From Acinetobacter sp. WU_MDCI_Axc73 (GTDB taxonomy: Bacteria; Pseudomonadota; Gammaproteobacteria; Pseudomonadales; Moraxellaceae): a stretch of 64,000 bases of DNA. The notes below the pieces were generated by a model. That model worked only from the letters and a program-made list of their open reading frames with translations. It did not search any database and was not told where the DNA came from. This document shows, piece by piece, positions 49,303 through 57,027 of this stretch; position 1 is the first letter of the stretch; every line of letters begins with the position of its first letter. The DNA is taken from assembly GCF_025562455.1 (NCBI RefSeq), contig NZ_JAHPRO010000016.1, forward strand, positions 16,431 through 80,430. The letters are read 5' to 3'. A program made the position numbers and the translations under genes.

Positions 49303-50043
49303 ATGAGGATCTTAATCTGTGATGATGAACCTCTTGCTGTTGAACGATTATCACGCTTGGTTACGCAATTGGGGCATCAAGTGGTTGCAACGGCTACTCA
49401 TGGGCAGGATGCTTTAGAACTGGTCGAACAATATGAACCAGATGTAGTTTTGCTCGATATTCAAATGCCAGAAATGGATGGCTTGTTTTGTGCAGAGCAA
49501 ATCAGTCATTTTGACCCTATGCCTGCAATTGTCTTTTGTACGGCTTATGACGATCATGCACTTGAAGCCTTTAAATCTCAAGCTAAAGGTTATTTACTCA
49601 AGCCCATTTCTCAACAAGATTTGCAACAAGTTTTAGATCACTTAACCAAGTTAACTCAAGCTCAATTGAGCACAATAAAACAAAAAGAAGATATGGACGA
49701 CGTGAAAATACAACGACATCAAATTACAGCGAAAACTTATCGTGGTGTAGAGCTGATTCCAATTGAAAATATTTATTATTTTCTGGCAGATCAGAAATAT
49801 GTCACGGTACGTCACAAAAATGGCAGTGTCCTCATCGATGAAACCTTAAAAGAACTTGAACAGGAATTTTCTGAGCGCTTTATTCGTATTCATCGTAATG
49901 CATTAGTTTCGGTTGATTATCTGGAAGGTCTTGAACTGGTGACTTCCGGTCAATATCAAGTTCGTTGTCGTGAGGTCAGTGAGCGTCTTTCTGTCAGCCG
50001 TCGTCATTTGCCTCAATTACGGGAACGTATGCAAAAACTCTAA
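49303..50043 (+). CDS. algR: AlgR-type LytTR response regulator
   Basis: A 246-residue response regulator. The receiver domain has CDDEP and phospho-acceptor Asp52 (VVLLDIQMPEMDG). The C-terminal LytTR DNA-binding domain spans about 140-246, with IYYFLADQKYVTVRHKNGS and IRIHRNALVSVDYL. In Pseudomonas, AlgR controls alginate and twitching genes. Whether it does so here cannot be read from the window. AAGGAGAAGG gives a strong ribosome site. It follows the kinase by 37 bases and precedes hemC. Confidence 0.88.
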   Translation: MRILICDDEPLAVERLSRLVTQLGHQVVATATHGQDALELVEQYEPDVVLLDIQMPEMDGLFCAEQISHFDPMPAIVFCTAYDDHALEAFKSQAKGYLLKPISQQDLQQVLDHLTKLTQAQLSTIKQKEDMDDVKIQRHQITAKTYRGVELIPIENIYYFLADQKYVTVRHKNGSVLIDETLKELEQEFSERFIRIHRNALVSVDYLEGLELVTSGQYQVRCREVSERLSVSRRHLPQLRERMQKL

Positions 50044-50150
50044 AAAGACCGCAACGTTAAGTGCTTGTAGATTTGTTTAACTTAGATTTTACTTGCAATT
50101 TTAAAAGATCGAGTTAAGTTTAGAGTTTGTTTTTACTTGATCCACGATTT

Positions 50151-51068
50151 ATGCAGACCTTGAAAATTGCGACTCGACAAAGCCCGCTTGCTTTATGGCA
50201 AGCAGAACATATTCGTGCTCGATTACAGGAACTTTATCCTGACCTAAAGGTGGAGCTGGTCAAATTTGTGACGCAAGGCGATAAAATCTTGGATACTCCG
50301 TTGGCCAAGATTGGCGGTAAGGGTTTATTTGTAAAAGAATTAGAAGCAGCATTACTCGATGGTCGTGCTGATCTGGCAGTTCATTCAATGAAAGATGTGC
50401 CCATGCATTTGCCCGAAGGTTTATGCTTGCCTGTAATTTGTGAACGTGAAGATCCTTTTGATGCTTTTGTATCCAATCACTTTGTTCATTTTGATGAATT
50501 ACCTCAAGGTGCGCGAATTGGTACATCAAGTTTGCGCCGTAAATGTCAAATTTTAAAACAGCGCCCAGACTTAACGATTATTGATTTGCGTGGCAATGTA
50601 GGCACACGCTTGTCTAAACTGGATGAAGGTCAATATGATGCGATTATTCTGGCCAGTGCTGGACTGAAGCGGTTAGGATTAGAAAATCGTATTCGTCATT
50701 CTCTTTCGGCTGAAATTAGCCTACCCGCGGTAGGACAAGGTGCATTGGGGTTGGAATGTCGTACAAATGATCAGATTGTTCTGGACTTAATTCAACCTTT
50801 ATTACATGAGCAAACTTGGCATTGTGTTCGAGCAGAACGTGCTTTTAATGCGTATTTAGAAGGGGGCTGCCAAGTACCAATCGCAGGCTATGCAACCTTA
50901 GATGGGAATCAAATTTCGATTGAAGGTCGTGTGGGCAGCGTTGACGGTCAAGCTTTGCTTTGCGCACAGCAATCGGATCATACTGAGCACGCTGAGCAGT
51001 TAGGTATCCGTTTGGCACAACAACTTTTACAACAGGGTGCAGGAGAGTTGCTGAGTGCATTGCATTAA
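50151..51068 (+). CDS. hemC: Hydroxymethylbilane synthase
   Basis: Polymerises four porphobilinogen units into hydroxymethylbilane. With the ATG at 50151 ([20 protein letters not shown]) it has 305 residues. The dipyrromethane cofactor is attached to Cys240 in [32 protein letters not shown] is typical. It heads a four-gene block hemC-hemD-hemX-hemY with gaps or overlaps of under 30 bases. Confidence 0.95.
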   Translation: MQTLKIATRQSPLALWQAEHIRARLQELYPDLKVELVKFVTQGDKILDTPLAKIGGKGLFVKELEAALLDGRADLAVHSMKDVPMHLPEGLCLPVICEREDPFDAFVSNHFVHFDELPQGARIGTSSLRRKCQILKQRPDLTIIDLRGNVGTRLSKLDEGQYDAIILASAGLKRLGLENRIRHSLSAEISLPAVGQGALGLECRTNDQIVLDLIQPLLHEQTWHCVRAERAFNAYLEGGCQVPIAGYATLDGNQISIEGRVGSVDGQALLCAQQSDHTEHAEQLGIRLAQQLLQQGAGELLSALH

Positions 51069-51093
51069 TTGAGAGTACTTTGATTATATTGCC

Positions 51094-51876
51094 ATGTTAT
51101 TTATCAATACTCGTCCTAAAATTCGTGCCGAAAAGCTCAATCAGTATTTAACGGCTGAAGGGTATAAGGTCATTGATTATCCTTTGTTGGAGTTGGTGGA
51201 ATCTCCTTATTCGGATACGCTATCTGGGCTTTATCGACAGCTTTTCAAGACGCAAGCGATTGTGGTGGTGAGCCCGACTGCGGCTGAAATTGGCTTGCGT
51301 TATTTACATCTTTCGGGCATTGAAATTGAACAGCTTAAGCATATTCAATGGGTTGCAGTTGGACAACGTACCGCAGATTATCTTGCGCAATATCGAATCT
51401 ACGCTGAAGTGCCTGCCATTGAAACATCGGAAGGTATGTTGCAGCTTGAGATGTTTAGATCCAATTCCGAGCTTAAGCGAATCGCATTCTGGCGGGGTGA
51501 GGGTGGTCGTCAATTTATGATGCAACATTTACAGGCGCAAGGGGTTAAGGTCTTAAATTTTGTATTATACAACAGACGTTGTCCTGTGGGAGCGACGGAG
51601 CATCTTGCTCAACTCACCTCCAGAATATCCTTAGAGCAGCAAAAAGTATGGGTATTAATCAGTAGTGAAGCAAGTTGGCGAAATTGGTTAGACTTACTTA
51701 AAACCTTGCCATCACACTGTCATCAGTATTGTTATATGGTATTGGGTGAACGTTTATTTCACATATTAATGACATATCAACATCAACAAAATGCGTATTA
51801 TTCTGTTTGCCGTGTGGATGACTTAAACCCTGAAACCGTGTTAGCGCAATTAAAGCAAAATGAAGGACGTTTATGA
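51094..51876 (+). CDS. hemD: Uroporphyrinogen-III synthase
   Basis: Cyclises hydroxymethylbilane with inversion of ring D. The 260-residue protein is of low overall conservation, as usual for HemD. The N-terminal INTRPKIRAEKLNQYLTAEG, then VVVSPTAAEIGLRYL, and the later WVLISSEASWRNWLDLL match the family fold. It starts 25 bases after hemC and overlaps the next gene by 4 bases, which supports the call. Confidence 0.85.
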   Translation: MLFINTRPKIRAEKLNQYLTAEGYKVIDYPLLELVESPYSDTLSGLYRQLFKTQAIVVVSPTAAEIGLRYLHLSGIEIEQLKHIQWVAVGQRTADYLAQYRIYAEVPAIETSEGMLQLEMFRSNSELKRIAFWRGEGGRQFMMQHLQAQGVKVLNFVLYNRRCPVGATEHLAQLTSRISLEQQKVWVLISSEASWRNWLDLLKTLPSHCHQYCYMVLGERLFHILMTYQHQQNAYYSVCRVDDLNPETVLAQLKQNEGRL

Positions 51877-52712
51877 GGAAATCTATTGGGTTGATCGTGA
51901 TTTTGGCTTTGCTTTGGCTAGCGAAGTTAAGTTATGACTCGTATCTGCTTTCTCAGCGTTTTGATGTTCTTCAGCAAAATTTCACTCAGATGGAACAAAA
52001 TAATGCGAACCTGAATGATCATTTGGTCGCGTTACAACGTCAACTCACGAGTCCTACTAATCAGTCTTCTACTGCGTCGAGTGAGCCAGCGCCATCTGCC
52101 GCTATTCATACCGCATTAAATCCAGTGATATTGGTTAAACAACAATTAGAGTTGGTACAGTTTGCCTTGCAACAACATCAATATATTTATGCAGTTGATA
52201 AGCTCAATCAGCTTAATCAGTCTTTGGCCAGTTATGCACTTGCTCCAGCTTTAGAGCGCAGTTTGCATGAAAGCATTAATAAAGATAAACAATCGATTCA
52301 GCAATTTGTGATTTCGAAAAACCAACAACAGCAAAGCTTTGATGATTTGATTCAGTTGATTGATAAAGATTTGCAAATGGCACAAGAAAATACCCATGTA
52401 GAACTGAAAAGACAGCAGCAACAGCATTTTTGGCAAGGTTGGTTTCAGTTGCAACGTGTCGATCATGCTCCCGCAGAATTGATTAATCGACGGATTATTT
52501 TAAAAGAAGTACAACTGCGTTTGTTATTGGCTCGTCAGGCGATTAACGATGGACATTTAACGGAGTATCAGCATGTTTTAAGCATGGCGATACAGCAATT
52601 GGCACAGCTTCCAGATCAATCTAGCCAAGACTTAAAACTTCGACTGGAAAAACTGAAACAACTTCCTGCGCTTCCTGTACCGAAACTCATCACACTCGAA
52701 TTATTGGGCTAA
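51873..52712 (+). CDS. hemX: HemX-like membrane-anchored coiled-coil protein
   Basis: A 279-residue protein with one N-terminal membrane helix (about 5-20). A short coiled coil follows (LQQNFTQMEQNNANLNDHLV), then a Ser/Pro/Thr-rich linker and a helical domain. It resembles HemX, sometimes annotated as uroporphyrinogen C-methyltransferase, but lacks any methyltransferase motif. Its position between hemD and hemY is conserved; the exact role in tetrapyrrole metabolism is not known. It overlaps hemD by 4 bases. Confidence 0.75.
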   Translation: MRKSIGLIVILALLWLAKLSYDSYLLSQRFDVLQQNFTQMEQNNANLNDHLVALQRQLTSPTNQSSTASSEPAPSAAIHTALNPVILVKQQLELVQFALQQHQYIYAVDKLNQLNQSLASYALAPALERSLHESINKDKQSIQQFVISKNQQQQSFDDLIQLIDKDLQMAQENTHVELKRQQQQHFWQGWFQLQRVDHAPAELINRRIILKEVQLRLLLARQAINDGHLTEYQHVLSMAIQQLAQLPDQSSQDLKLRLEKLKQLPALPVPKLITLELLG

Positions 52713-52721
52713 GGAGGATAT

Positions 52722-53909
52722 ATGCGCGTATTACTCCAGACTTATGCCGTAATCGCTTTGTGTATTTTGGCCTTACTCAGTGTGTTGAGTTATGGCTATG
52801 GGGCGGGCTATGTTTATATTTATTGGCGTGACTGGCAACTACAAACCAATGTCTGGATATTATTACTGTTGGTGGGAGTGTTGAGTCTATTTGCACAACT
52901 CATCTGGATGGCCGTCCGACGATATTTACATCGTGAACAGCGTAAACTGGAAACGGTTTTTAATTTTTCGCATTTGCATCCGTATGAACAATTAGGGGTC
53001 ATTTGGTTATTAGAAGCAGCAAAAGATCAGCAAAGTTTTGTCAATCAAGTATTCGAAAAATCGGGTTTACTCAAAGGAATTGTTGAGGCCAAGCTGTTGT
53101 TTCAAAATGGACAATATGATCAAGCTTTGCATGCGCTCAATAATACCTCACCGATGGCTTTTGAATTAGCTGAATTGCAACGAATTGAACTTCTTCTAGC
53201 ACAAGGTGGAACTGAGCAGGCTCTTACCCATTTGGAGTTTTTGCAACAACATCAATTATCGCCATGGTTGAAACAGGTTGAACAAGCCTATCAACATCGA
53301 ATCACCGCATTATGGGGGCAGTTGGCATTACAGCAGCCGTGGGTATATTTGCGCTCACATAAATACGGACATTTAGATCCACAAAGTCGTGATCTCTGGT
53401 TACAACAACTCTTAACTCAGTTTGAACAGGCTTCTTTGGATGATTTGCAAGCACTTCAACAACGCTATTTGGACTTAGAACAAGAAATTAAAACACGACC
53501 TTATAGCAGTAAACTATTATGGCTTAAATTACTTGCTCGTTTACCAGAAATGAGTTTGCCACATGAGATTTTAGCTTTACATTTGCTTGATGAGCAATTT
53601 GATCGCGATGTTTTTTATTTATGGTTTCAGCAACAGTTGTTAAAGCAAAATCCAGATTATCAGGATATTGAAGCCAAAATAGATCAATTTGAACAGCGTT
53701 ATTTGAGTATGCCTATACTGACCTTTGCAAAATGGCATATTTATATGGCAACACAGCGGTCAGAGGAAGCTGAAAGATTATTAGCGTTGTATCCAAATGA
53801 TGTTCTGATGAGTTATTTGCGAATAAAGTCGCAATTGAATGACAGTCAGATTCAACAATTAAATTTAGTCTTTGAAAATGATGCTAATTTTCTACAGTTT
53901 AAAATATGA
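52722..53909 (+). CDS. hemY: HemY-like membrane TPR protein
   Basis: A 395-residue protein with two N-terminal membrane helices (about 5-30 and 42-62), then helical TPR-like repeats (AKLLFQNGQYDQALHALNN, later ELQRIELLLAQGGTEQALTH). This fits the proteobacterial HemY family found after hemX, thought to scaffold late heme synthesis; it is unrelated to the HemY oxidase of Bacillus. AAGGAGG gives a strong ribosome site 9 bases after hemX. Confidence 0.8.
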   Translation: MRVLLQTYAVIALCILALLSVLSYGYGAGYVYIYWRDWQLQTNVWILLLLVGVLSLFAQLIWMAVRRYLHREQRKLETVFNFSHLHPYEQLGVIWLLEAAKDQQSFVNQVFEKSGLLKGIVEAKLLFQNGQYDQALHALNNTSPMAFELAELQRIELLLAQGGTEQALTHLEFLQQHQLSPWLKQVEQAYQHRITALWGQLALQQPWVYLRSHKYGHLDPQSRDLWLQQLLTQFEQASLDDLQALQQRYLDLEQEIKTRPYSSKLLWLKLLARLPEMSLPHEILALHLLDEQFDRDVFYLWFQQQLLKQNPDYQDIEAKIDQFEQRYLSMPILTFAKWHIYMATQRSEEAERLLALYPNDVLMSYLRIKSQLNDSQIQQLNLVFENDANFLQFKI

Positions 53910-53914
53910 GTTAG

Positions 53915-54352
53915 ATGATGAATGAACTTGCACAATACCCCGTAATTCATGAACAAACGGTGGCATGGGGTGATATGGATGCCTTTGGTCATGTCAATAA
54001 CGTTTTATATTATCGATATATTGAAAGTGCACGGATTCGTTATTTAGATGCATTAAATATTTTTGATGAAAAGATATATACCGTGGTTGCATCAAATCAG
54101 TGCAAATATTTAAGTCCAGTATTTTATCCTGATACTTTAAAAATAGGTGCGCGAGTTGAAGAGGTTCGTAATAGTGCATTTAGAATGAGTTATTTACTAT
54201 GGAGTGTGGCGCAGGAAAAAGTAGTCGCAACAGGAGAGGCCGTCATGGTAGTGGTTGATCCTATTCAGCTTGCCAAGCAAGCCATTCCAGAGCATGTAAA
54301 ACAGAAAATCTTTATGTTAGAGCAACAAGTCAGTCATCAGTTGAATAATTAA
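53915..54352 (+). CDS. Hotdog-fold acyl-CoA thioesterase
   Basis: A 145-residue single hotdog domain of the 4-hydroxybenzoyl-CoA thioesterase/YbgC type. The active-site region WGDMDAFGHVNNVLYYRY contains the catalytic Asp and the family HVNN. It probably hydrolyses acyl-CoA or acyl-ACP in the cytoplasm; the substrate is unknown. It starts 5 bases after hemY, so it is likely in the same transcript. Two ATG codons (53915, 53918) are equally possible starts. Confidence 0.85.
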   Translation: MMNELAQYPVIHEQTVAWGDMDAFGHVNNVLYYRYIESARIRYLDALNIFDEKIYTVVASNQCKYLSPVFYPDTLKIGARVEEVRNSAFRMSYLLWSVAQEKVVATGEAVMVVVDPIQLAKQAIPEHVKQKIFMLEQQVSHQLNN

Positions 54353-54917
54353 TCTATTTTTAAGTTTTCAATGAGATAAAACCAATATGTCATGAGAGCT
54401 TGATTATTAATGACAAACTGAATGGATTTTATTCTGAGAAACATTATAGCGCTTGTTCGGGTTTCTCGGAAAATATATAAAAAATAAGGATATCCATAAG
54501 AAGTGATCTCTTTTTTTTGGGAAATAGTATCTAAATTAATTTAATAGATTTGAGTGAATGCTGTTGTCTACATAATCACCTATTTGATATCGGTTTTTAG
54601 ACAGAACAATATGTCTGGTCTTTTGTTGAAGACAAAAGAAATCTAATTAAACTGGATGAAGAGGGTTTTAATTTCAAGATTGATTAAACTAAGACTACTT
54701 TTTATATTTTACCTGTTTTAATTCAGCTTGTAGTTATAATGAAATTGTTAAGGTGTCAAAAGAATATAATCGTATTTGTAGTTTGTTGTTTAAAAATTCG
54801 CGTTAATACTTGATTAAGATGCTTGACCTAAAATATGATTGGTTTGAATTTAATTTAAAGAATTAATTTTAAATTTTTTGTCTGAATAGCATTTTTTTAT
54901 ATTGGAGTAGGTTTTTA
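54353..54917. other. Long AT-rich region upstream of the H-NS-like gene
   Basis: These 565 bases are strikingly AT-rich and hold no convincing gene. A hairpin TCTTTTGT - TGAAG - ACAAAAGA is at 54619-54639. A weaker stem GAGAAAC / GTTTCTC lies at 54436-54467. The best promoter for the H-NS-like gene is described separately. The composition fits a region that H-NS-like proteins bind, so autoregulation is possible. Confidence 0.5.
54810..54839 (+). promoter_or_regulatory. Candidate sigma-70 promoter of the H-NS-like gene
   Basis: The -35 element TTGATT (54810-54815) and -10 element TATGAT (54834-54839) are 18 bases apart. The predicted leader is about 70 bases. Confidence 0.4.
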
Positions 54918-55244
54918 ATGAAACCAGATATTAGTGAACTTTCGGTTGATGAGTTAAAACGGCTGCAAGAAGAAGCTGAGGCATTAATTGCATCTAAAAA
55001 AGATCAGGCGATTGAAGATGCTTATAATCAAATTTTAGCAGTTGCTGAGGCAGTCGGTTTTACAGTTGAAGAATTACTTGAGTATGGTGAGCAAAAGCGT
55101 AAAAAAACTACGCGTAAAGCCGTAGAACCACGCTATCGTAATAAAAATAATCCTGAAGAAACTTGGACAGGTCGTGGTAAACAACCTCGCTGGCTTGTTG
55201 CAGAACTTGAAAAAGGTGCAAAACTTGAAGACTTCTTGATCTAG
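54918..55244 (+). CDS. hns: H-NS-family nucleoid protein
   Basis: A 108-residue DNA-binding protein of the H-NS family, which binds and silences AT-rich DNA. The N-terminal half is a helical oligomerisation region (LSVDELKRLQEEAEALIASK). The C-terminal DNA-binding motif reads YRNKNNPEETWTGRGKQPRW, with the GRGKQPRW core. It is shorter than E. coli H-NS (137). GGAG lies 10 bases before the ATG, and a strong terminator follows. Confidence 0.92.
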   Translation: MKPDISELSVDELKRLQEEAEALIASKKDQAIEDAYNQILAVAEAVGFTVEELLEYGEQKRKKTTRKAVEPRYRNKNNPEETWTGRGKQPRWLVAELEKGAKLEDFLI

Positions 55245-55280
55245 TTTTCATCTTTTTGTCACCCAATCAGTCTAAAGTGA

Positions 55281-55312
55281 GAAAAACCAAGCAAGAATGC
55301 TTGGTTTTTTTA
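55281..55312 (+). terminator. Intrinsic terminator after the H-NS-like gene
   Basis: The stem AACCAAGCA / TGCTTGGTT with loop AGAA is followed by seven T's. Confidence 0.9.
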
Positions 55313-55408
55313 TAGAGTGGAATTGGCGATGTTGAAAAAGTATGCATAATGTCTAAAAGAGAAAAATCTCACCAGGGAAAGGCAGTTTGCATAAGTGGTA
55401 ATGGCTGA

Positions 55409-56152
55409 ATGAAAAAAAAATCGAAGCAAGTGACATGGTGGATATTTGCCGTTATTGCATTTTTAGTCTTTGTGGTTTTGCAAATTCCTGCGAATTGGTT
55501 AATTTCAAAATTTTCTAAAAATAATCAAACCCTCAGCAATGTCAGTGGCAACATTTGGCAAGGGCAAGCGGATTGGCATCGTGGTAATTTACGTGGCTCT
55601 TTACACTGGAATACGCGTCCACTCGATTTAATGTTATTACGGGTGGCTGCCGATGTTGAAGTACATAGTGGGAATACTCAGTTAAATGGTGTTTTGGGAT
55701 ATGGTTTTGGCAAAAAAATTATTGTTCGTCAACTCAATGGTCAGATTGCACCAGAAACATTAAAGTCAATTATCAACTGGCAATGGCCAGCCAATAGCAT
55801 TCAACTCAGCGATGTGAAATTTAATTATCAAAAAGAGCACGGATTTACTCAAAGCGAAGGACAGTTACACTGGGGGGGCGGTGCGTTAACGTATACGTAC
55901 GGGCAGCGTCAAGAACGTATGGATATGCCATCATTACAAGGACAATTACAAGATGCAGATGGACATTTGCAAATTGATATTCGTGATCAACGTAAGCAAA
56001 AAATGGCAAACCTCGCTTTTGATCAAAATCTCATGATAGATGCTCAACTCACTCAGCGGTTACTGTTAAATGTGCCTTCGTATGAAGGTAAAGCTGGTTT
56101 GGATACTTTTGTTATTAGTACACGTCAACCATTGTTCTCAGGTGGATTTTAA
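55409..56152 (+). CDS. gspN: Type II secretion system protein N
   Basis: Inner-membrane accessory protein of the type II secretion system. It has 247 residues with one N-terminal helix (about 8-28) and a periplasmic beta-rich domain (SNVSGNIWQGQADWHRGNLR and following) like GspN. The stop codon overlaps the gspC ATG by 1 base. In many bacteria gspN lies far from gspC-D, but the N-C-D order is typical of Acinetobacter. The rest of the gsp genes are not in the window. Confidence 0.85.
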   Translation: MKKKSKQVTWWIFAVIAFLVFVVLQIPANWLISKFSKNNQTLSNVSGNIWQGQADWHRGNLRGSLHWNTRPLDLMLLRVAADVEVHSGNTQLNGVLGYGFGKKIIVRQLNGQIAPETLKSIINWQWPANSIQLSDVKFNYQKEHGFTQSEGQLHWGGGALTYTYGQRQERMDMPSLQGQLQDADGHLQIDIRDQRKQKMANLAFDQNLMIDAQLTQRLLLNVPSYEGKAGLDTFVISTRQPLFSGGF

Positions 56153-56985
56153 TGAAAGCCATGTTTGAACGTATGCAACAGATGCCGTGGCACAAATTCG
56201 ACAAAATATCGGCCTTAGCGCTTGTCCTTTTGATTTTATGGCTCTGCTGGAAGATGGCTTCGCTATTTTGGTGGGTGGTTGCGCCCCCACAAGCCATGCA
56301 GTTTGATCGTGTCGAACTCGGTTCTATGCAGGCACAGATTCCAAATATCACCAGTTTTTCATTATTCAGTGAGCCGACTGCAACGGCAGCAAATAATCAG
56401 CAAAGTTTCGAATTGCAAGGCGTGATGATTGGGTATCCAAATCGGTTTTCTTCTGCTGTGATTAAAGTGAATGATAAAGCCGAGCGTTATCGTGTGGGCG
56501 ATACAATTGATAATAGTACTTATCAGTTGTCAGAAGTGTATTGGGATCATGTAATTTTGCGTCAAAGTAATGGGGCTGTTCAGGAAGTTCGCTTTAAAGG
56601 ACTTGAAAATGGGCTGTATCAACCAATTGTGCCACCAACACAAACTACGCCCACGACATCTACAGCTCCCGCAGCTACACAAGGCCCCAATGCCATGATT
56701 GGACAAGCGATTCAACAAATGCAGCAAAATCGGGATCAATATTTGCAAAATCTGGGGGTCAGTGCTGCCAATGGATCAGGCTATGAGGTGACCGATCGTA
56801 CTCCTTCGGCGCTTCGTAATACTTTAGGTTTAAGAGCTGGGGATCGCATTCTTTCAGTTAATGGACAGGCAGTGGGTCAAGGACAAAATGACGTACAACT
56901 GTTAGAACAAGTAAAGCGTGAAGGACAGGTCAAAATAGAAATAAAGCGTGGTGATCAAGTGATGACCATACAACAAAGTTTTTAA
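56152..56985 (+). CDS. gspC: Type II secretion system protein C
   Basis: Couples the inner-membrane platform to the secretin GspD. The 277-residue protein has a membrane helix at about 20-42. A homology region follows (FSLFSEPTATAANNQQSFELQGVMIGYP), then a Pro/Thr-rich linker and a C-terminal PDZ domain (about 205-277, LGLRAGDRILSVNGQAVGQG). The PDZ domain is thought to help substrate selection. It overlaps gspN by one base and precedes gspD by 42 bases. Confidence 0.92.
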   Translation: MKAMFERMQQMPWHKFDKISALALVLLILWLCWKMASLFWWVVAPPQAMQFDRVELGSMQAQIPNITSFSLFSEPTATAANNQQSFELQGVMIGYPNRFSSAVIKVNDKAERYRVGDTIDNSTYQLSEVYWDHVILRQSNGAVQEVRFKGLENGLYQPIVPPTQTTPTTSTAPAATQGPNAMIGQAIQQMQQNRDQYLQNLGVSAANGSGYEVTDRTPSALRNTLGLRAGDRILSVNGQAVGQGQNDVQLLEQVKREGQVKIEIKRGDQVMTIQQSF

Positions 56986-57027
56986 GTGATGTCGATCATC
57001 ATAACGAGTTAGGAAAAAGAGCAGGCT

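Noticed and set aside
51015..51034. TTGGCACAACAACTTTTACA in hemC as a sigma-54 promoter
   Set aside because: The -24 half matches, but there is no GC 10 bases after the GG, and it lies inside a coding region with no gene start near.
51873..52712. Uroporphyrinogen-III C-methyltransferase activity for the hemX product
   Set aside because: The name comes from a misleading family label; no SAM-binding motif is present and the protein is a single-helix coiled-coil protein.
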